In this document: positions 35,201 through 44,629 of the stretch, piece after piece
Numbering within the stretch: position 1 is the stretch's first letter
Layout of the letters: every line of letters starts with the position of its first letter
NCBI RefSeq assembly: GCF_000155675.2
Contig: NC_020911.1
Location: 1,292,501-1,356,500, forward strand
Source of the DNA: Octadecabacter antarcticus 307
Lineage (GTDB): Bacteria > Pseudomonadota > Alphaproteobacteria > Rhodobacterales > Rhodobacteraceae
Direction of reading: 5' to 3'
Length of the DNA: 64,000 nt
Made by a program: the position numbers and the translations under genes
The notes under the pieces: model-generated
Seen by the model: only the letters and a program-made list of their open reading frames with translations
What the model was told of the DNA's origin: nothing
Database searches by the model: none

Positions 35201-36250
35201 ATGCAGAAGCCATTTTCCACACAACCCGAACTCTTCATTACCAGCGCTGATCTGGAGCATGCGAGCCTGCAAGGGTTGGACGGTGCCGAGGCGATTTTGG
35301 ACTGGGTAAAGCTCGAACAAATCATGGCCAAAATCTATGCCAGCAAGACTGGCCGCCCGAGCTATCCATTGCTGACTTTACTCCGCGCGTCATTGCTGGG
35401 CATCTGGTATCGCTTGAGCGATGCTGAGCTGGTTCAGTCCCTGTTTCGCGATCTGTTGTTCAGAAAATTCTGTCACCTCGAATTGGGTGGGGATGTCCCT
35501 GACGCCACTACCATCGGGCGCTTTCGGGCGAGGTTGATGGAACTGGGCCTGTGGGAGGTTTTACTGGGCGAAGTGAACCGCCAACTTGAAGCAAAACATA
35601 TCATCATGACTGAAGGTCGCATCAATATCATCGATGCCACTCCGGTTGAAGCGGCGCAGTCGGGGTACGGCAAAGACGCCAATGATGAACCCACGCGCGA
35701 CAAGGATGCGGGCTGGCACGTAAAGGCCGACAGTCGCGGTAATATAAAGTCCACCTACGGCTACTCGGTCCACACTGGCGTCGACGAACCCTCTCATGGT
35801 TTGCAAAAGACAAACCACTGCCGGGCAGTGGATGGCTTCATCCACCGCCAAACGGTCACACCAGGAAATGCCCATGACAGTACCGAACGGGACACGCTAT
35901 TGCTGGGCGACGAGGAAGCGCTTTACGCGGATGCCGCCTATTCTTCGCAAGCCACACGCGAAAAATTGGAGCAGTTTGGTATTGATGATCAAGTGCAGCG
36001 CAAGGGCTATCGGGGCCACCCTTTGTCCAAAGCGGATTTGGTCCGTAACAAAGAGATTGCCGTGATCCGCTCCGGCGGCGAGCGCCCATTTGCTACCTAT
36101 AAATCCCGCTATGGATTGGCTCGAACGCGGCTGATGGGGTTGGCTAAAAACCTAACCCTGTTCGGCCTGGCAGCCATCGCCCATAATATCGCGAAGGGGG
36201 CAAAGTTCTTGGCGCTCTACGGCCTGCCAAACCCGGAACCCACTGGATAA
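35201..36250 (+). CDS. IS5-family transposase, 349 aa, with in-frame hairpin peptide
   Basis: DDE transposase: INIIDATPVEAAQSGYGKD (first Asp), YGYSVHTGVDE|DGFIHRQTVTPGNA, LLGDEEALYADAAYSS (Asp), IRSGGERPFATYKSRYGL (Glu). At the bar lies the 14-residue PSHGLQKTNHCRAV, encoded by a 42-bp hairpin insertion; without it the sequence is the expected IS5 core. The frame is open throughout, so the product is either a working protein with a loop insert or relies on removal or bypass of the insert. Confidence 0.92.
   Translation: MQKPFSTQPELFITSADLEHASLQGLDGAEAILDWVKLEQIMAKIYASKTGRPSYPLLTLLRASLLGIWYRLSDAELVQSLFRDLLFRKFCHLELGGDVPDATTIGRFRARLMELGLWEVLLGEVNRQLEAKHIIMTEGRINIIDATPVEAAQSGYGKDANDEPTRDKDAGWHVKADSRGNIKSTYGYSVHTGVDEPSHGLQKTNHCRAVDGFIHRQTVTPGNAHDSTERDTLLLGDEEALYADAAYSSQATREKLEQFGIDDQVQRKGYRGHPLSKADLVRNKEIAVIRSGGERPFATYKSRYGLARTRLMGLAKNLTLFGLAAIAHNIAKGAKFLALYGLPNPEPTG
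35788..35829 (+). repeat. Hairpin insertion 4 (42 bp, in-frame)
   Basis: CCCTCTC, then the stem TGGTTTG/CAAACCA with loop CAAAAGA, then CTGCCGGGCAGT. A second overlapping inverted repeat, CCACTGCC-G-GGCAGTGG, crosses its right edge. Confidence 0.88.
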
Positions 36251-36289
36251 GTGCGACCAAAATCAAAAAGTAACGCCTGAAACCCAACA

Positions 36290-37308
36290 CTACACTCGCC
36301 TAAGAGCGTAAACACAGGCCGCTTTTTTGGAAAAATATGACCAACGGGAACCCAAACAACAGGCTATGCTGAGGTCTCTAACAGGTATTATTCTGTCATA
36401 GTAGTTCCTTTCGGCTTGTGCTGGAGCGATGTATCCGATGGGCCCTAAACGACGTTCGTGATTGAACCAATATACCCACTTGAGCGTGGCAAATTCGGCG
36501 TCTTTTTTTCCTTGCCACGGACCCTCGTGTTTGATGACCTCCGCCTTGTAGAGACCATTGATTGTCTCTGCCATTGCGTTGTCGTAGCTGTCACCAACGC
36601 TGCTGACCGACGGATCGATTTCCGCTTCCTCAAGACGCTCGGTGTACTTGATAGACAAGTATTGAACGCCTCTGTCGCTATGATGAATAAGGGTCTTGGG
36701 ATCTGGTTGACGCGCAGCCAATGCCTGATTGAGAGCATCCAATACCATCTGGGCATTAGGAGACGATGAGACTTTCCAGCCCACGATGTAACGCGCTAAG
36801 ACATCAATGATGAAGGCCACATAAATGAAGCCTAATGCCGTTCTGACATAGGTAAAGTCTGCAACCCCAAAGATGTTTGGAGCCGGCGCCTTGAACTCTC
36901 GGTTCACTTTATCCTGTGGGCACGGCAAAGCGGTGTTGCTCTTTGTTGTTGTGACGTTCCCACGCGTAATCCCCTGAAACCCCAGGCTTTTCATAAGGCG
37001 AACGACCGTGCAGCGGGCGGCTACAGTCCTTTCTTCGAGCAAGTCATGCCAAATCTTTACCGCGCCATATCGCTTCCCACTCTTCTCCCAATAATACTCA
37101 ATCCTGGCCATTATGATGACGTCATGCTTTGCACGATCCGAGGCCTTGCTGGGATCCAGCTCAATCGATTTATGATGGTAATAAGTGCCCTCTCGGCAGC
37201 AGGGCTGCGCCCCTGCGCCTGCCAGGTAACAGATTGCGCGATCGGCAAAACTTTGCAAATCGCCTCGACACCAAGATGCTCACGGTGGTTGTCTATGAAC
37301 ATCATCAT
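36290..37308 (-). pseudogene. IS3-family OrfB, frameshifted and 3'-cut by IS5
   Basis: Starts MMMFIDNHREHLGVEAICKV at 37308, shifts frame near 37200, then continues SIELDPSKASDRAKHDVIIM to the rve core: VADFTYVRTALGFIYVAFII (Asp), LIHHSDRGVQYLS (Asp), NAMAETINGLYKAE (Glu). At about 36378 it enters IS5 sequence. Beyond IS5 at 35142 the native end NVAAE-stop is visible. Confidence 0.88.
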
Positions 37309-37637
37309 CTCTTGAGTAGGCGGTCGAAGTCCGCCGCCGCGAAAAAAGCCGACGCCTTGCGAAGAATGTCGTTGGCTTGTTTGACTTCACGGTTCTCTCG
37401 TTGAAGTTCCTTCATCTGCGCCTGTTCTGACAGGGTCAAACCTTCTCTATCTCCAGTCTCAGCCCCTTGTTTGTTGACCCAGTCCCGAAGCGTTTCCGGA
37501 CTGCACCCGATCTTTTGCGAAATCGATCTGAAACACTCAGATCGCGTCCGATAATCCGCTTCGTTCTCGAGCACCAAACGCACTGCGCGCGCCCGCACTT
37601 CTGTCGAAAAACGGTTCCCTGAATTTCCTTTTGTCAT
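37305..37637 (-). CDS. IS3-family OrfA, 110 aa
   Basis: HTH_Tnp_1 protein: MTKGNSGNRFSTEVRARAVR with helix-turn-helix SISQKIGCSPETLRDWVNKQ, a leucine-zipper-like LSEQAQMKELQRENREVKQA, and the FFAAADFDRLLK end where OrfA-OrfB frameshifting normally occurs. Intact, although OrfB is not. Confidence 0.9.
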   Translation of the reverse strand: MTKGNSGNRFSTEVRARAVRLVLENEADYRTRSECFRSISQKIGCSPETLRDWVNKQGAETGDREGLTLSEQAQMKELQRENREVKQANDILRKASAFFAAADFDRLLKR

Positions 37638-37737
37638 GACTTACCTTCCAAGCTTTACGCTCTCCGGTAAACTCGGTCTGGTTCAAACCTTCAAACCACC
37701 CAAACACCAGATTCAGTCATAACTCCCCGTGAAGTGG

Positions 37738-37755
37738 TTGAAGTTTAAACTTCAA
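37738..37755. repeat. 18-bp perfect palindrome
   Basis: TTGAAGTTTAAACTTCAA reads the same on both strands. It lies just right of the IS256 duplication, 108 bp beyond the 3' end of the PG-binding gene (37863). The pre-insertion sequence here would also have had GACCAC...GTGGTT, so IS256 landed in a small hairpin, perhaps a terminator. Confidence 0.6.
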
Positions 37756-37862
37756 ATATCAATAAGATGGATTATGTCCCGAAACGTAGGGTGCGCGGAC
37801 ACGTGCAGCTGTGGGTCTGGTTTGGACACATCCAAAACACGTCAAGCGCCAGTATCATGATG

Positions 37863-38561
37863 TTACTCAGCGTGCTCGCAAAGCAGCTTGTCTAACAATA
37901 TGATAACTTCATCGACTGACGTTGCCCAACCAGAATCCACAACGAAGTTATCCATCGCTCTGAATGTTCGTGGCCCCAAAAAGCCATCAACTGGACCTGG
38001 GTCTGATCCAGCCATCACCAATAGCCTTTGCATCACCGCCTCGTCCGTGGCCTCGTTTATAATAAAAAGTCCGCACGATAATTTGGGCGCAGGATTTGGG
38101 GTGGCTTGTACGTCGATGACATCTGCCACATCTTCAGGCGTCGATACTGGCGCCGGTTCCGCTGGAGGCATGAAGTCTGTTTTATCAATATCTGCGTGGA
38201 TCAGGCATTGGCCAAGGATACTGGCGATCCTGAGTGCGTCTTCAGTTGGCGCGCCTTCCGGGCCGAGATCGCAAGCTTGCGTCGGCCCATCACACGAAAT
38301 CTCAATGCTCCAGTCTTGAGCAGGTCCTGTGGGGCGCAAAACACCCTCAGCGTTTGAGAAAATCTTGTAGGAAAATTCTCCAATGTGGCCCTGTTGCCAG
38401 AAAGCAGGGAATTGAACGGACGGCACATCGGTCACGAAAGAAACGACATCGGTCGCACCCGGTAACGGGCGATCAAAGGTAGCAGACACACAAGGGGCCG
38501 CCATCACCGCAGTCGCCAGATAAAACTGGGACATCAGACATAAGGTGATCAGCCATTTCAC
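37863..38561 (-). CDS. Secreted protein with peptidoglycan-binding-like domain, 232 aa
   Basis: Signal peptide at residues 1-21 (LCLMSQFYLATAVMA before APC). A strand-rich domain with Cys pairs follows (WSIEISCDGPTQACDL), then a Pro-rich linker. The C-terminus (LLVMAGSDPGPVDGFLGPRT, then FRAMDNFVVDSG) is the PG_binding_1 pattern D-G-x-x-G-P-x-T. It is the last gene of the polysaccharide operon, overlapping the previous gene by 4 bp. It may anchor the export machinery in the periplasm. Confidence 0.75.
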   Translation of the reverse strand: MKWLITLCLMSQFYLATAVMAAPCVSATFDRPLPGATDVVSFVTDVPSVQFPAFWQQGHIGEFSYKIFSNAEGVLRPTGPAQDWSIEISCDGPTQACDLGPEGAPTEDALRIASILGQCLIHADIDKTDFMPPAEPAPVSTPEDVADVIDVQATPNPAPKLSCGLFIINEATDEAVMQRLLVMAGSDPGPVDGFLGPRTFRAMDNFVVDSGWATSVDEVIILLDKLLCEHAE

Positions 38562-39883
38562 GGGGCGACCCGGATAAGGGGGCCATGGGCGCGAAATGCC
38601 AATGACGCCAAGACAACAGCGTTGGTGTTTACAGTGACGGACGTGTTTGTCGTCCCGTCGATCTCGTAAATTCCTTCGGGCCAGCCGCGTTCCGGATCAC
38701 CCAGCGGTGCAATCGCATCCATCAATTCACCCGAGTAATCCGTACCGAACAGGGCGTCCCAGGCAAACGAAGCTTTTGTTGTAACCGTGCGGCGGCTGTC
38801 CAAGCGGTCCCCTTGAAATGTTATAACGGCCCAAGGTGCCCCACCGCCCCAAACGGACGAATAAATGAAGTAAGGGGCGACATCGATATGGGACTCGCTG
38901 ACGGCCGTCAGGATACCAGTTTCGCGGTACCGTGCCTCTTGTGCATTATAAATGGCGGTCGCAAAGCGTATGGATCGCGCGTCAAAACCAAACTCTAGGC
39001 CGTCAAACAGATAGGGTTCGCTGACTGTAAAAGCTGGCGTCACGTTGCGGTGTAGCCGAGAGTCGACAGGGATTGGTTGGCCTTCAACGTCCCTGACCAT
39101 CAAATTGGTTTCAGCGTTGTATGCACGGTACATATCAAACCCGAATAACATCATCGCCTTGGCAGCATATTGTTCATAGCCGACGCGGCCTTCTTGGTCA
39201 CGACGCAGGTTGTCATTGACGATATTTCCGCCAATCAACTGCCCGTCTTGCACCATGGCCGACAGGTCCCAACGTTCAATTAAACGCGAGGTTTTGGTCG
39301 CAAGGTCAGGGTAGTTCGCCTCAACATGACCCAAGGCGGCTATCATGCGCGCGATGTCGAGAGCCGACCAACCAAGCCCGCGTTCAATCGGTTGGTTTGC
39401 GTAATTGACCAATTCGCCAGTGCGCACGTTATACGCCTTGTTAGGCAACCTATCGTCGAACAAGCGCAGAGTATTTAAGGTGTCCAACGCCAAACCGATA
39501 CGTGCTACGGCTTCGTCTCGTTCAATCACACCAAGGCGGTTGGCCGAGATGACGGCAACAAAATAGGATCCCGTTTCCCACATGGTCGTGGATGGGTAAT
39601 TGTCTGTAGAATTCACAAGGCCCGTGTTGGCATCGGTATTGTTTTGGAAGTAGCGCCACGCGATGCGCGCGTAGTCTAGATCCTGCGGTGTTGATGTTCC
39701 CAAAATGGCGACTGGCAGCGGTGTGACGTCCTCAAACAATGCCATCTGCGACCCAGTTCCGTGTGATTGCACTGTCGTTTTAGTCCTGCCGTCGATCGCA
39801 GTCACCAATGCAAGCCCGCATCCAAGTGCGGCCAGAAAGATGATGTGGCTTCGCGCTTTGATAAGGTTCTCTTTAAAGCGCAT
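38558..39883 (-). CDS. DUF3131-type protein, membrane-anchored, 441 aa
   Basis: The start at ATG 39883 overlaps the GT2 gene end by 11 bp; a longer frame to 39988 lies inside that gene. N-terminal anchor SHIIFLAALGCGLALVTAI, then the DUF3131 (glucoamylase-like alpha/alpha barrel) features: DYARIAWRYFQNNTDANTGL, YPSTTMWETGSYFVAVISA, SALDIARMIAALGHVEANYP, GRVGYEQYAAKAMMLFGF, GLEFGFDARS. DUF3131 proteins accompany GT2 synthases and may trim or modify the polymer. Paralogue of the gene at 42856. Confidence 0.8.
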   Translation of the reverse strand: MRFKENLIKARSHIIFLAALGCGLALVTAIDGRTKTTVQSHGTGSQMALFEDVTPLPVAILGTSTPQDLDYARIAWRYFQNNTDANTGLVNSTDNYPSTTMWETGSYFVAVISANRLGVIERDEAVARIGLALDTLNTLRLFDDRLPNKAYNVRTGELVNYANQPIERGLGWSALDIARMIAALGHVEANYPDLATKTSRLIERWDLSAMVQDGQLIGGNIVNDNLRRDQEGRVGYEQYAAKAMMLFGFDMYRAYNAETNLMVRDVEGQPIPVDSRLHRNVTPAFTVSEPYLFDGLEFGFDARSIRFATAIYNAQEARYRETGILTAVSESHIDVAPYFIYSSVWGGGAPWAVITFQGDRLDSRRTVTTKASFAWDALFGTDYSGELMDAIAPLGDPERGWPEGIYEIDGTTNTSVTVNTNAVVLASLAFRAHGPLIRVAP

Positions 39884-41705
39884 TTTCGTCGCATCCTTCG
39901 TTCGTGTCGGGCAGCCAAAGTGCCGCGCTAATGATGCCCGCCATCGCGAGACAGTTGTTAAACCCCCAAAGAACGTTTGAGACGACACCCGTTGTGGAAT
40001 GTGAAGTTGTGCCCAATGTCAGTGCGCCAAGTGACCAAATCGCAGCTATCCCAGTGAGCAAAACAATCGCGATCTGCGGTTGGACGAGGGTCAAAAAATT
40101 GCCTGATTGGCGTACCTTTGGGGTGACTTTGAATGAAATCTCTTGGCCGCGCAGGACGCACATGATTGCGCGCATCCCAAGCGGGAAGAACGACAAATAA
40201 CTGGCCTTGGCTGCATAGCCAGATACGCCCCACGTGCCCACCATCATTGCCAATTCTAGGGTCACTAAGAACGGTATAAGGTGCCAAAATAAGTCAGCCG
40301 AATATGCCGAAACAGGTGATATACCTGTAAACAAATAGACAATGGGTGCGATAAGAAAGATCATATTCCAGATTGGTGCGAGGTACGAATAAAACGTTGT
40401 CGCGTACATGACCCGCTGTGGAAACGTCAAACCGCGCCGAAATAGCGGGTTGTCGTTGATCAAGATATCAATACTCCCACCAGCATATCTGTAGCGTTGC
40501 ACCGTCCATGTCAAAAGATCCTGTGGGGACAGCATCTTGCTTTCGACGATGGGGTGCATCTTCGATTTCCAGCCGCGTTCGCGATCTGAATGCATAACGA
40601 TAGATGTGTAGATGTCCTCAGAAACGTGGAAGCGGTAAGGTGTTAAAACCTCGGTCGTGGCGGCTTCGGTGCGGATTGCGTCCATCAGTTCGGACGCAAT
40701 CTGGTTTTCTTTGCTGGTAACCGTAATGATTTCTTCGGTGGCGTGGGTGCGGGTTTCGACCTTGGTGCCAAAGCTGCGAAGCGCAGCTTCCATCACGGCT
40801 TCGCGGCGATGGATTGATCCAGCACCACAACAAAACGAGCCATTGGCCCAGTTCCTTCGGCGCTGAATAATATCATAGAACATTTTTGGGTCGCTTACGA
40901 AAGGATCGGTACCAGTTTGGACGGGTCCAATCACTTTTTCTACAGTTTGTCCAAATTTGCCTGCAAACCGACCAAATCGGTGCCTGAGGGCGGCTTGCAG
41001 GCTTTTGCCAATGGGGAGGTCGTAAAACCATTGCGGCGTTTGGACCCAAGCTATTTTTGGGTCTCTAAAGTAGCCCAACGTATTTTCTAATATACTCGGG
41101 AAGGGCCGCGTGTCTGCGTCACAAATAACTAGAAAATCACCAGAGGTTTGCTCCATTGCATGGCGCAAATTTCCTGCCTTAAATCCTTCGTTCGTCTTGC
41201 GGGAGATATAATTTGCGCCTTCCGCGTCTGTGACTGCCCGCATTCCATCGCGTTGGCCGTCATCAAGAACGTGAATGTGGATATCGATTGGGTGGGGGTA
41301 GGTAATTTTTTGGGCATCAAGAATACCCAATCTGACCAACTCCGGGTCTTCATTGTAAGTGGTGAACATCACATCTACAGACAGTTTACGCATACCGTTG
41401 GGGTGATCTGGAGCAATATCTGACAGGGCCGTGGGCGCTTCCAAAATCTCGATTGGTTCGTCTTTCCACAGGTTAAATACAAACAGCAGAACCCCGAAAT
41501 ATGCAAAACTCTCAGCGGAGGCCAGTGGAACGGCGAACCACAGTGCATTTGAGTTCAGTGACGCCGTCCAACGCCACCAGATGTACCAAGCCCCAACGAC
41601 CAGCGCGACCACGGCCAAAAACTGCCACAACAGTTCGCGTGCAGCGGAATAGGGTAAGGGTGGCGGCGGAACACGGTCTTCATACTTGAGAAAGTAATCG
41701 TTCAT
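39873..41705 (-). CDS. Cellulose-synthase-like GT2 glycosyltransferase, 610 aa
   Basis: Two N-terminal membrane spans (about 25-45, 55-78), a cytosolic GT2 domain and about five C-terminal spans. Catalytic motifs: DDG at 148-150, DAD at 196-198, TED-type SEDIYTS (Glu363-Asp364) and Q-x-x-R-Y in TVQRYRYAGG (403-407; cellulose synthases have Q-x-x-R-W). NWANGSFCCGAGSIHRR is the usual acceptor-site stretch. No PilZ domain, so no direct c-di-GMP control. It would polymerise a UDP-sugar and export the glycan. Coupled at both ends to operon neighbours. Confidence 0.9.
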   Translation of the reverse strand: MNDYFLKYEDRVPPPPLPYSAARELLWQFLAVVALVVGAWYIWWRWTASLNSNALWFAVPLASAESFAYFGVLLFVFNLWKDEPIEILEAPTALSDIAPDHPNGMRKLSVDVMFTTYNEDPELVRLGILDAQKITYPHPIDIHIHVLDDGQRDGMRAVTDAEGANYISRKTNEGFKAGNLRHAMEQTSGDFLVICDADTRPFPSILENTLGYFRDPKIAWVQTPQWFYDLPIGKSLQAALRHRFGRFAGKFGQTVEKVIGPVQTGTDPFVSDPKMFYDIIQRRRNWANGSFCCGAGSIHRREAVMEAALRSFGTKVETRTHATEEIITVTSKENQIASELMDAIRTEAATTEVLTPYRFHVSEDIYTSIVMHSDRERGWKSKMHPIVESKMLSPQDLLTWTVQRYRYAGGSIDILINDNPLFRRGLTFPQRVMYATTFYSYLAPIWNMIFLIAPIVYLFTGISPVSAYSADLFWHLIPFLVTLELAMMVGTWGVSGYAAKASYLSFFPLGMRAIMCVLRGQEISFKVTPKVRQSGNFLTLVQPQIAIVLLTGIAAIWSLGALTLGTTSHSTTGVVSNVLWGFNNCLAMAGIISAALWLPDTNEGCDENAL

Positions 41706-41716
41706 ATTTTATCTCT

Positions 41717-42859
41717 TCAAGGGCGTGGTGGCTTTGCGCATTGCCAAGGATTCGGACCAAGCCCGATCGTCCACGCCAAGGGCGTCAGCCGTGACAGACC
41801 AATTGCGACAGCGAATGACATTGGCAATGCGAAGGCAAATCTGCCAACAACGATCATCCAAGGCTCCATGACTTGGTACAGCCCCGTCTTGAACACAGCA
41901 ACGTCAAACAGGTCGATCACCAACGGATGCACGAGGTAGATGCCGAAGGTGTACCGGGCCAGTTTCGTCCAGCGATCCGACCATTGCAGGTATTGACTGC
42001 CTATGAAGATAATGAAGACAAAAATTGGTATCAAGAAATGACCATAAAAGTCCCAGCCAGCCCGAATGCCCCAAGAACCTGTTTCAAAGGCCACGTTGTA
42101 GAAGGGCAATGTTGCGACGTAGGCAAGGGCGGCAAAATAGAAACCGCAACGCCGGATTAGGCGGGATTCTCCGCGCGGAATCCCATCGTTCCACAATCCG
42201 TAGATTGCAAATGCCGCCATGCCATAGCCGACATAACCAAAAATCTTGAGTGCGCGGATCAGGTAGTTGCGCAGCTCAGGGTCGATGTCCAGTCCCCACA
42301 AGAATCCCTGTGCGTTGTTCATCACACCGATGGTGATAACGACCGTGAGCCCCAAAATCGGATAGCGCGTCGCCGTGCGCATCACCGGATAGAATAAGAG
42401 CAAGGCGAACAGCGTTGGCAAGAAATGCATGTGATACTGGGACTTACCCAAGATCAGATATCCTACCCAGCTTTGAACCTGCCCAAGTTGGTCCCAGATA
42501 TAGGGCGCATAGTTAAACGCGTCCGCCTTTAACAGTCGGAAGAACGCATAGAAGATTGTCCAAAAGATGAATGGTACCAACAGACGCTGGGCCTGAATTG
42601 CAATCGCACTGCCATAGGCCAGCATCTTTTTATCAACGCGCATCGCCATCAGGAACAGTGAAAACATGAAGAACATCTCGGAGCCGGAGAACTCCCCGAT
42701 GGATCGCAAAAATACGGGGATCAGGCGTTCGCCTTGCGTGGCGTCAGGGAAGGCTTTGCCCCCAAAATCTGTCGACGAGTGGATCAACACCACGCCAAAC
42801 GCTGCGAACACCCGGTTAGCATCGAACCAGACCAGCCGAGGTTTTGTGCCGCGGTTCAT
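41717..42859 (-). CDS. Acyltransferase-3 membrane protein, 380 aa
   Basis: The ATG at 42859 overlaps the upstream stop (ATGA). About ten membrane helices; the opening RLVWFDANRVFAAFGVVLIH contains the conserved D-x-x-R-x-x-A-x-x-x-V-x-x-x-H pattern, with IYLVHPLVIDLF near the end. Unlike the island-2 enzyme there is no SGNH domain. Acyltransferases of this type (WcaF/NodX/OafA-like) add acetyl or succinyl groups to exopolysaccharides, fitting the adjacent GT2 gene. Confidence 0.85.
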   Translation of the reverse strand: MNRGTKPRLVWFDANRVFAAFGVVLIHSSTDFGGKAFPDATQGERLIPVFLRSIGEFSGSEMFFMFSLFLMAMRVDKKMLAYGSAIAIQAQRLLVPFIFWTIFYAFFRLLKADAFNYAPYIWDQLGQVQSWVGYLILGKSQYHMHFLPTLFALLLFYPVMRTATRYPILGLTVVITIGVMNNAQGFLWGLDIDPELRNYLIRALKIFGYVGYGMAAFAIYGLWNDGIPRGESRLIRRCGFYFAALAYVATLPFYNVAFETGSWGIRAGWDFYGHFLIPIFVFIIFIGSQYLQWSDRWTKLARYTFGIYLVHPLVIDLFDVAVFKTGLYQVMEPWMIVVGRFAFALPMSFAVAIGLSRLTPLAWTIGLGPNPWQCAKPPRP

Positions 42860-44583
42860 GGGTCTGACGCAGGAACTGGACAACTGGACGGCAGCACTTG
42901 GCGCACTTGAGGAAATTTGAGGTTATGTTCCTCAGTGCTGCAATCTGTTGCACTGACCTCAGAGCCACCAACGACCGGACGGCAATAGCGGAATTCCTCG
43001 ATTGGGATCACCGGAGCGATTTTATTATGAATGGCGCAGGCACAACATGGCACTTCTTCGACCAAGCGATTTGGGTGACATTTGTTGTCGCGGATGTCCG
43101 TTCCCATAAATGCAGTGTCCCAAACTTGTGTGTTTTGATTGACGTGTTGCAAGATCGGTCCTTGGACTTTGTAGAGCAACGCGGCAAGTATGATGCCGTT
43201 GTTATTGGCGGTCTGCAGGGGAATGAACCCATTCCCATTCTCATAGAGACCCTCGTAGAAGCCACGATCAGGAACTGACAAATCAGCGACAGTTTCAAAC
43301 AAAAGGTCTGTGTAGGGCGTGTCCCAAAGGGCCCAAAGACCAACGGCTGCTTTGGTGGAAATAGCTGCGCGATCGGGTTGGTATTCCCCAGTAGGATCAA
43401 GCGTGTTCCACGGATAGCCGTCCGCAAAAATGCTGTCGTAGACAAAGTATGGGCGGCCTTCGACTTGATGTTCGGAACGGGCGGTGACGATGCCCGTTTG
43501 CTCAAAGCGACGTTGCTGGACGAGGTAGATACGGTTGGCAAACTCTGCGCGCCAGCCGTTGCTAGCAGTCATGCCATCGTTTGTTTGATCTGTCGGCAGA
43601 TCCCAACCCATTTCCAAACCATCAAGAATATACCCTTCTGTCAAAACGTAGTTTTGGTTTTTAAAGACACGCGGATCGCGCCCGTCAAACGGAACACGAA
43701 CGCCGAAGATCTCAATGTAATCCAGTGGCTCTGGCGACATTGCACGATTAACCTCAAAACCCCAAAGCGCGAAGCCCTTAGCTGCATATTCTTCATACCC
43801 AAGTCGCCCTTCTTGGACATAGCGGATGGAACCATCACTTTGCGTGAATGACCCAAACATGCGACCTTCATCATTGATGAGATTACAAAAATTCCAGCGC
43901 ATCGGGACGTTATCGACACCATTGGCGAGATGCGGATGGCGTTCTTTCAGGATTTGCAGCCAAACTAGAAGGCGGCCGATGTCATTGGCGGACATCCCTA
44001 TCTCACCAGGTTGATTTGTGTAATCAACCATCTCGCCAGTAGCAGCATTGTACACTTTATTTGGCGCCTCACCACGATAGAGAGGCAAGTTTCGCAATGT
44101 GTTGAGTAAGCGCGTTGCACGGTCATCGAATGCGCGTTTATCAATCACGCACAGCTCGTATGCGGCGACCAAAGCACTGACATAGGATGCAGTGTCCCAC
44201 AGTGTTGTTGACGGGAACGATCCGACGGAATTTACCAACCCAGTTTCAGGCTGGTAACCGCTCTCAAAGTAGGACCATGCCGTTGTGGCCATCGCAAACT
44301 CCCGATCCGTCAACGGACCATTCCGGCCGAAATGAGCGGAAGACTGGTTTTGGGAACCGCGCAAACATTCGCGCGCAACGGGTTCGGAAAACTGGATCGA
44401 AAGCGGTGTCTCTGACGTGATTGTCACGCTTCGATACTCTTCGCCATCTATTGCGAGGCCGTCGATCGTCACGGCCAGCGGTGTGACGTCAGTGTCCTGC
44501 GCCTGCGCGTCTGTCATTGGCAGCAACACAATGAGCGCAGCTGCGCTAGAAAGTACCCAATTTGTAGATTTGATGTGAATCAT
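42856..44583 (-). CDS. Secreted DUF3131-type protein, 575 aa
   Basis: Signal peptide at 1-28 (AAALIVLLPMTDAQA before QDTD). The DUF3131 region (about 95-440) has TTAWSYFESGYQPETGLVNS, FPSTTLWDTASYVSALVAAY, SANDIGRLLVWLQILKERHP, GRLGYEEYAAKGFALWGFEV and DGLEMGWDLPTD. The C-terminal 90 residues are Cys-rich (RLVEEVPCCACAIHNKIAPV) and absent from the paralogue at 38558, perhaps disulfide-bonded. First structural gene after the regulatory trio, 46 bp from it. Probably acts on the glycan in the periplasm. Confidence 0.8.
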   Translation of the reverse strand: MIHIKSTNWVLSSAAALIVLLPMTDAQAQDTDVTPLAVTIDGLAIDGEEYRSVTITSETPLSIQFSEPVARECLRGSQNQSSAHFGRNGPLTDREFAMATTAWSYFESGYQPETGLVNSVGSFPSTTLWDTASYVSALVAAYELCVIDKRAFDDRATRLLNTLRNLPLYRGEAPNKVYNAATGEMVDYTNQPGEIGMSANDIGRLLVWLQILKERHPHLANGVDNVPMRWNFCNLINDEGRMFGSFTQSDGSIRYVQEGRLGYEEYAAKGFALWGFEVNRAMSPEPLDYIEIFGVRVPFDGRDPRVFKNQNYVLTEGYILDGLEMGWDLPTDQTNDGMTASNGWRAEFANRIYLVQQRRFEQTGIVTARSEHQVEGRPYFVYDSIFADGYPWNTLDPTGEYQPDRAAISTKAAVGLWALWDTPYTDLLFETVADLSVPDRGFYEGLYENGNGFIPLQTANNNGIILAALLYKVQGPILQHVNQNTQVWDTAFMGTDIRDNKCHPNRLVEEVPCCACAIHNKIAPVIPIEEFRYCRPVVGGSEVSATDCSTEEHNLKFPQVRQVLPSSCPVPASDP

Positions 44584-44629
44584 TTTTACTCCCCTGATCG
44601 CGTCGCGTGGTATGCTGGCCCCACGACGT

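Larger units (their letters stand above)
35143..36378 (+). mobile_element. IS5-family element, copy B1
   Basis: The 1236-bp element has ends GAGACCTCTGCATAA and GAGGTCTC (GAGACCTCAGCATA inverted). Flanked by TAAC on both sides. It is one of two nearly identical copies (the other at 47551). Confidence 0.9.
35086..37685 (-). mobile_element. IS3-family element inside IS256
   Basis: The ends TGAATCAGACCGTGTTTATC (left) and TGAACCAGACCGAGTTTACC (right, reverse complement) form inverted repeats. Contains orfA and a broken orfB, the latter cut by IS5 near its 3' end. Confidence 0.82.
33862..37725 (-). mobile_element. IS256-family element interrupted by IS3 and IS5
   Basis: Terminal repeats GAGTTATTGTCAAATCTGG (left) and GAGTTATGACTGAATCTGG (right, reverse complement), with a 9-bp duplication CCCGTGAAG at 33853-33861 and 37726-37734. 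The element encloses an IS3 (35086-37685), which encloses an IS5 (35143-36378). Confidence 0.85.

Noticed and set aside
40618..41423. Open frames antisense to the GT2 gene
   Set aside because: GC-rich third-position shadows without ribosome sites or protein-like composition.
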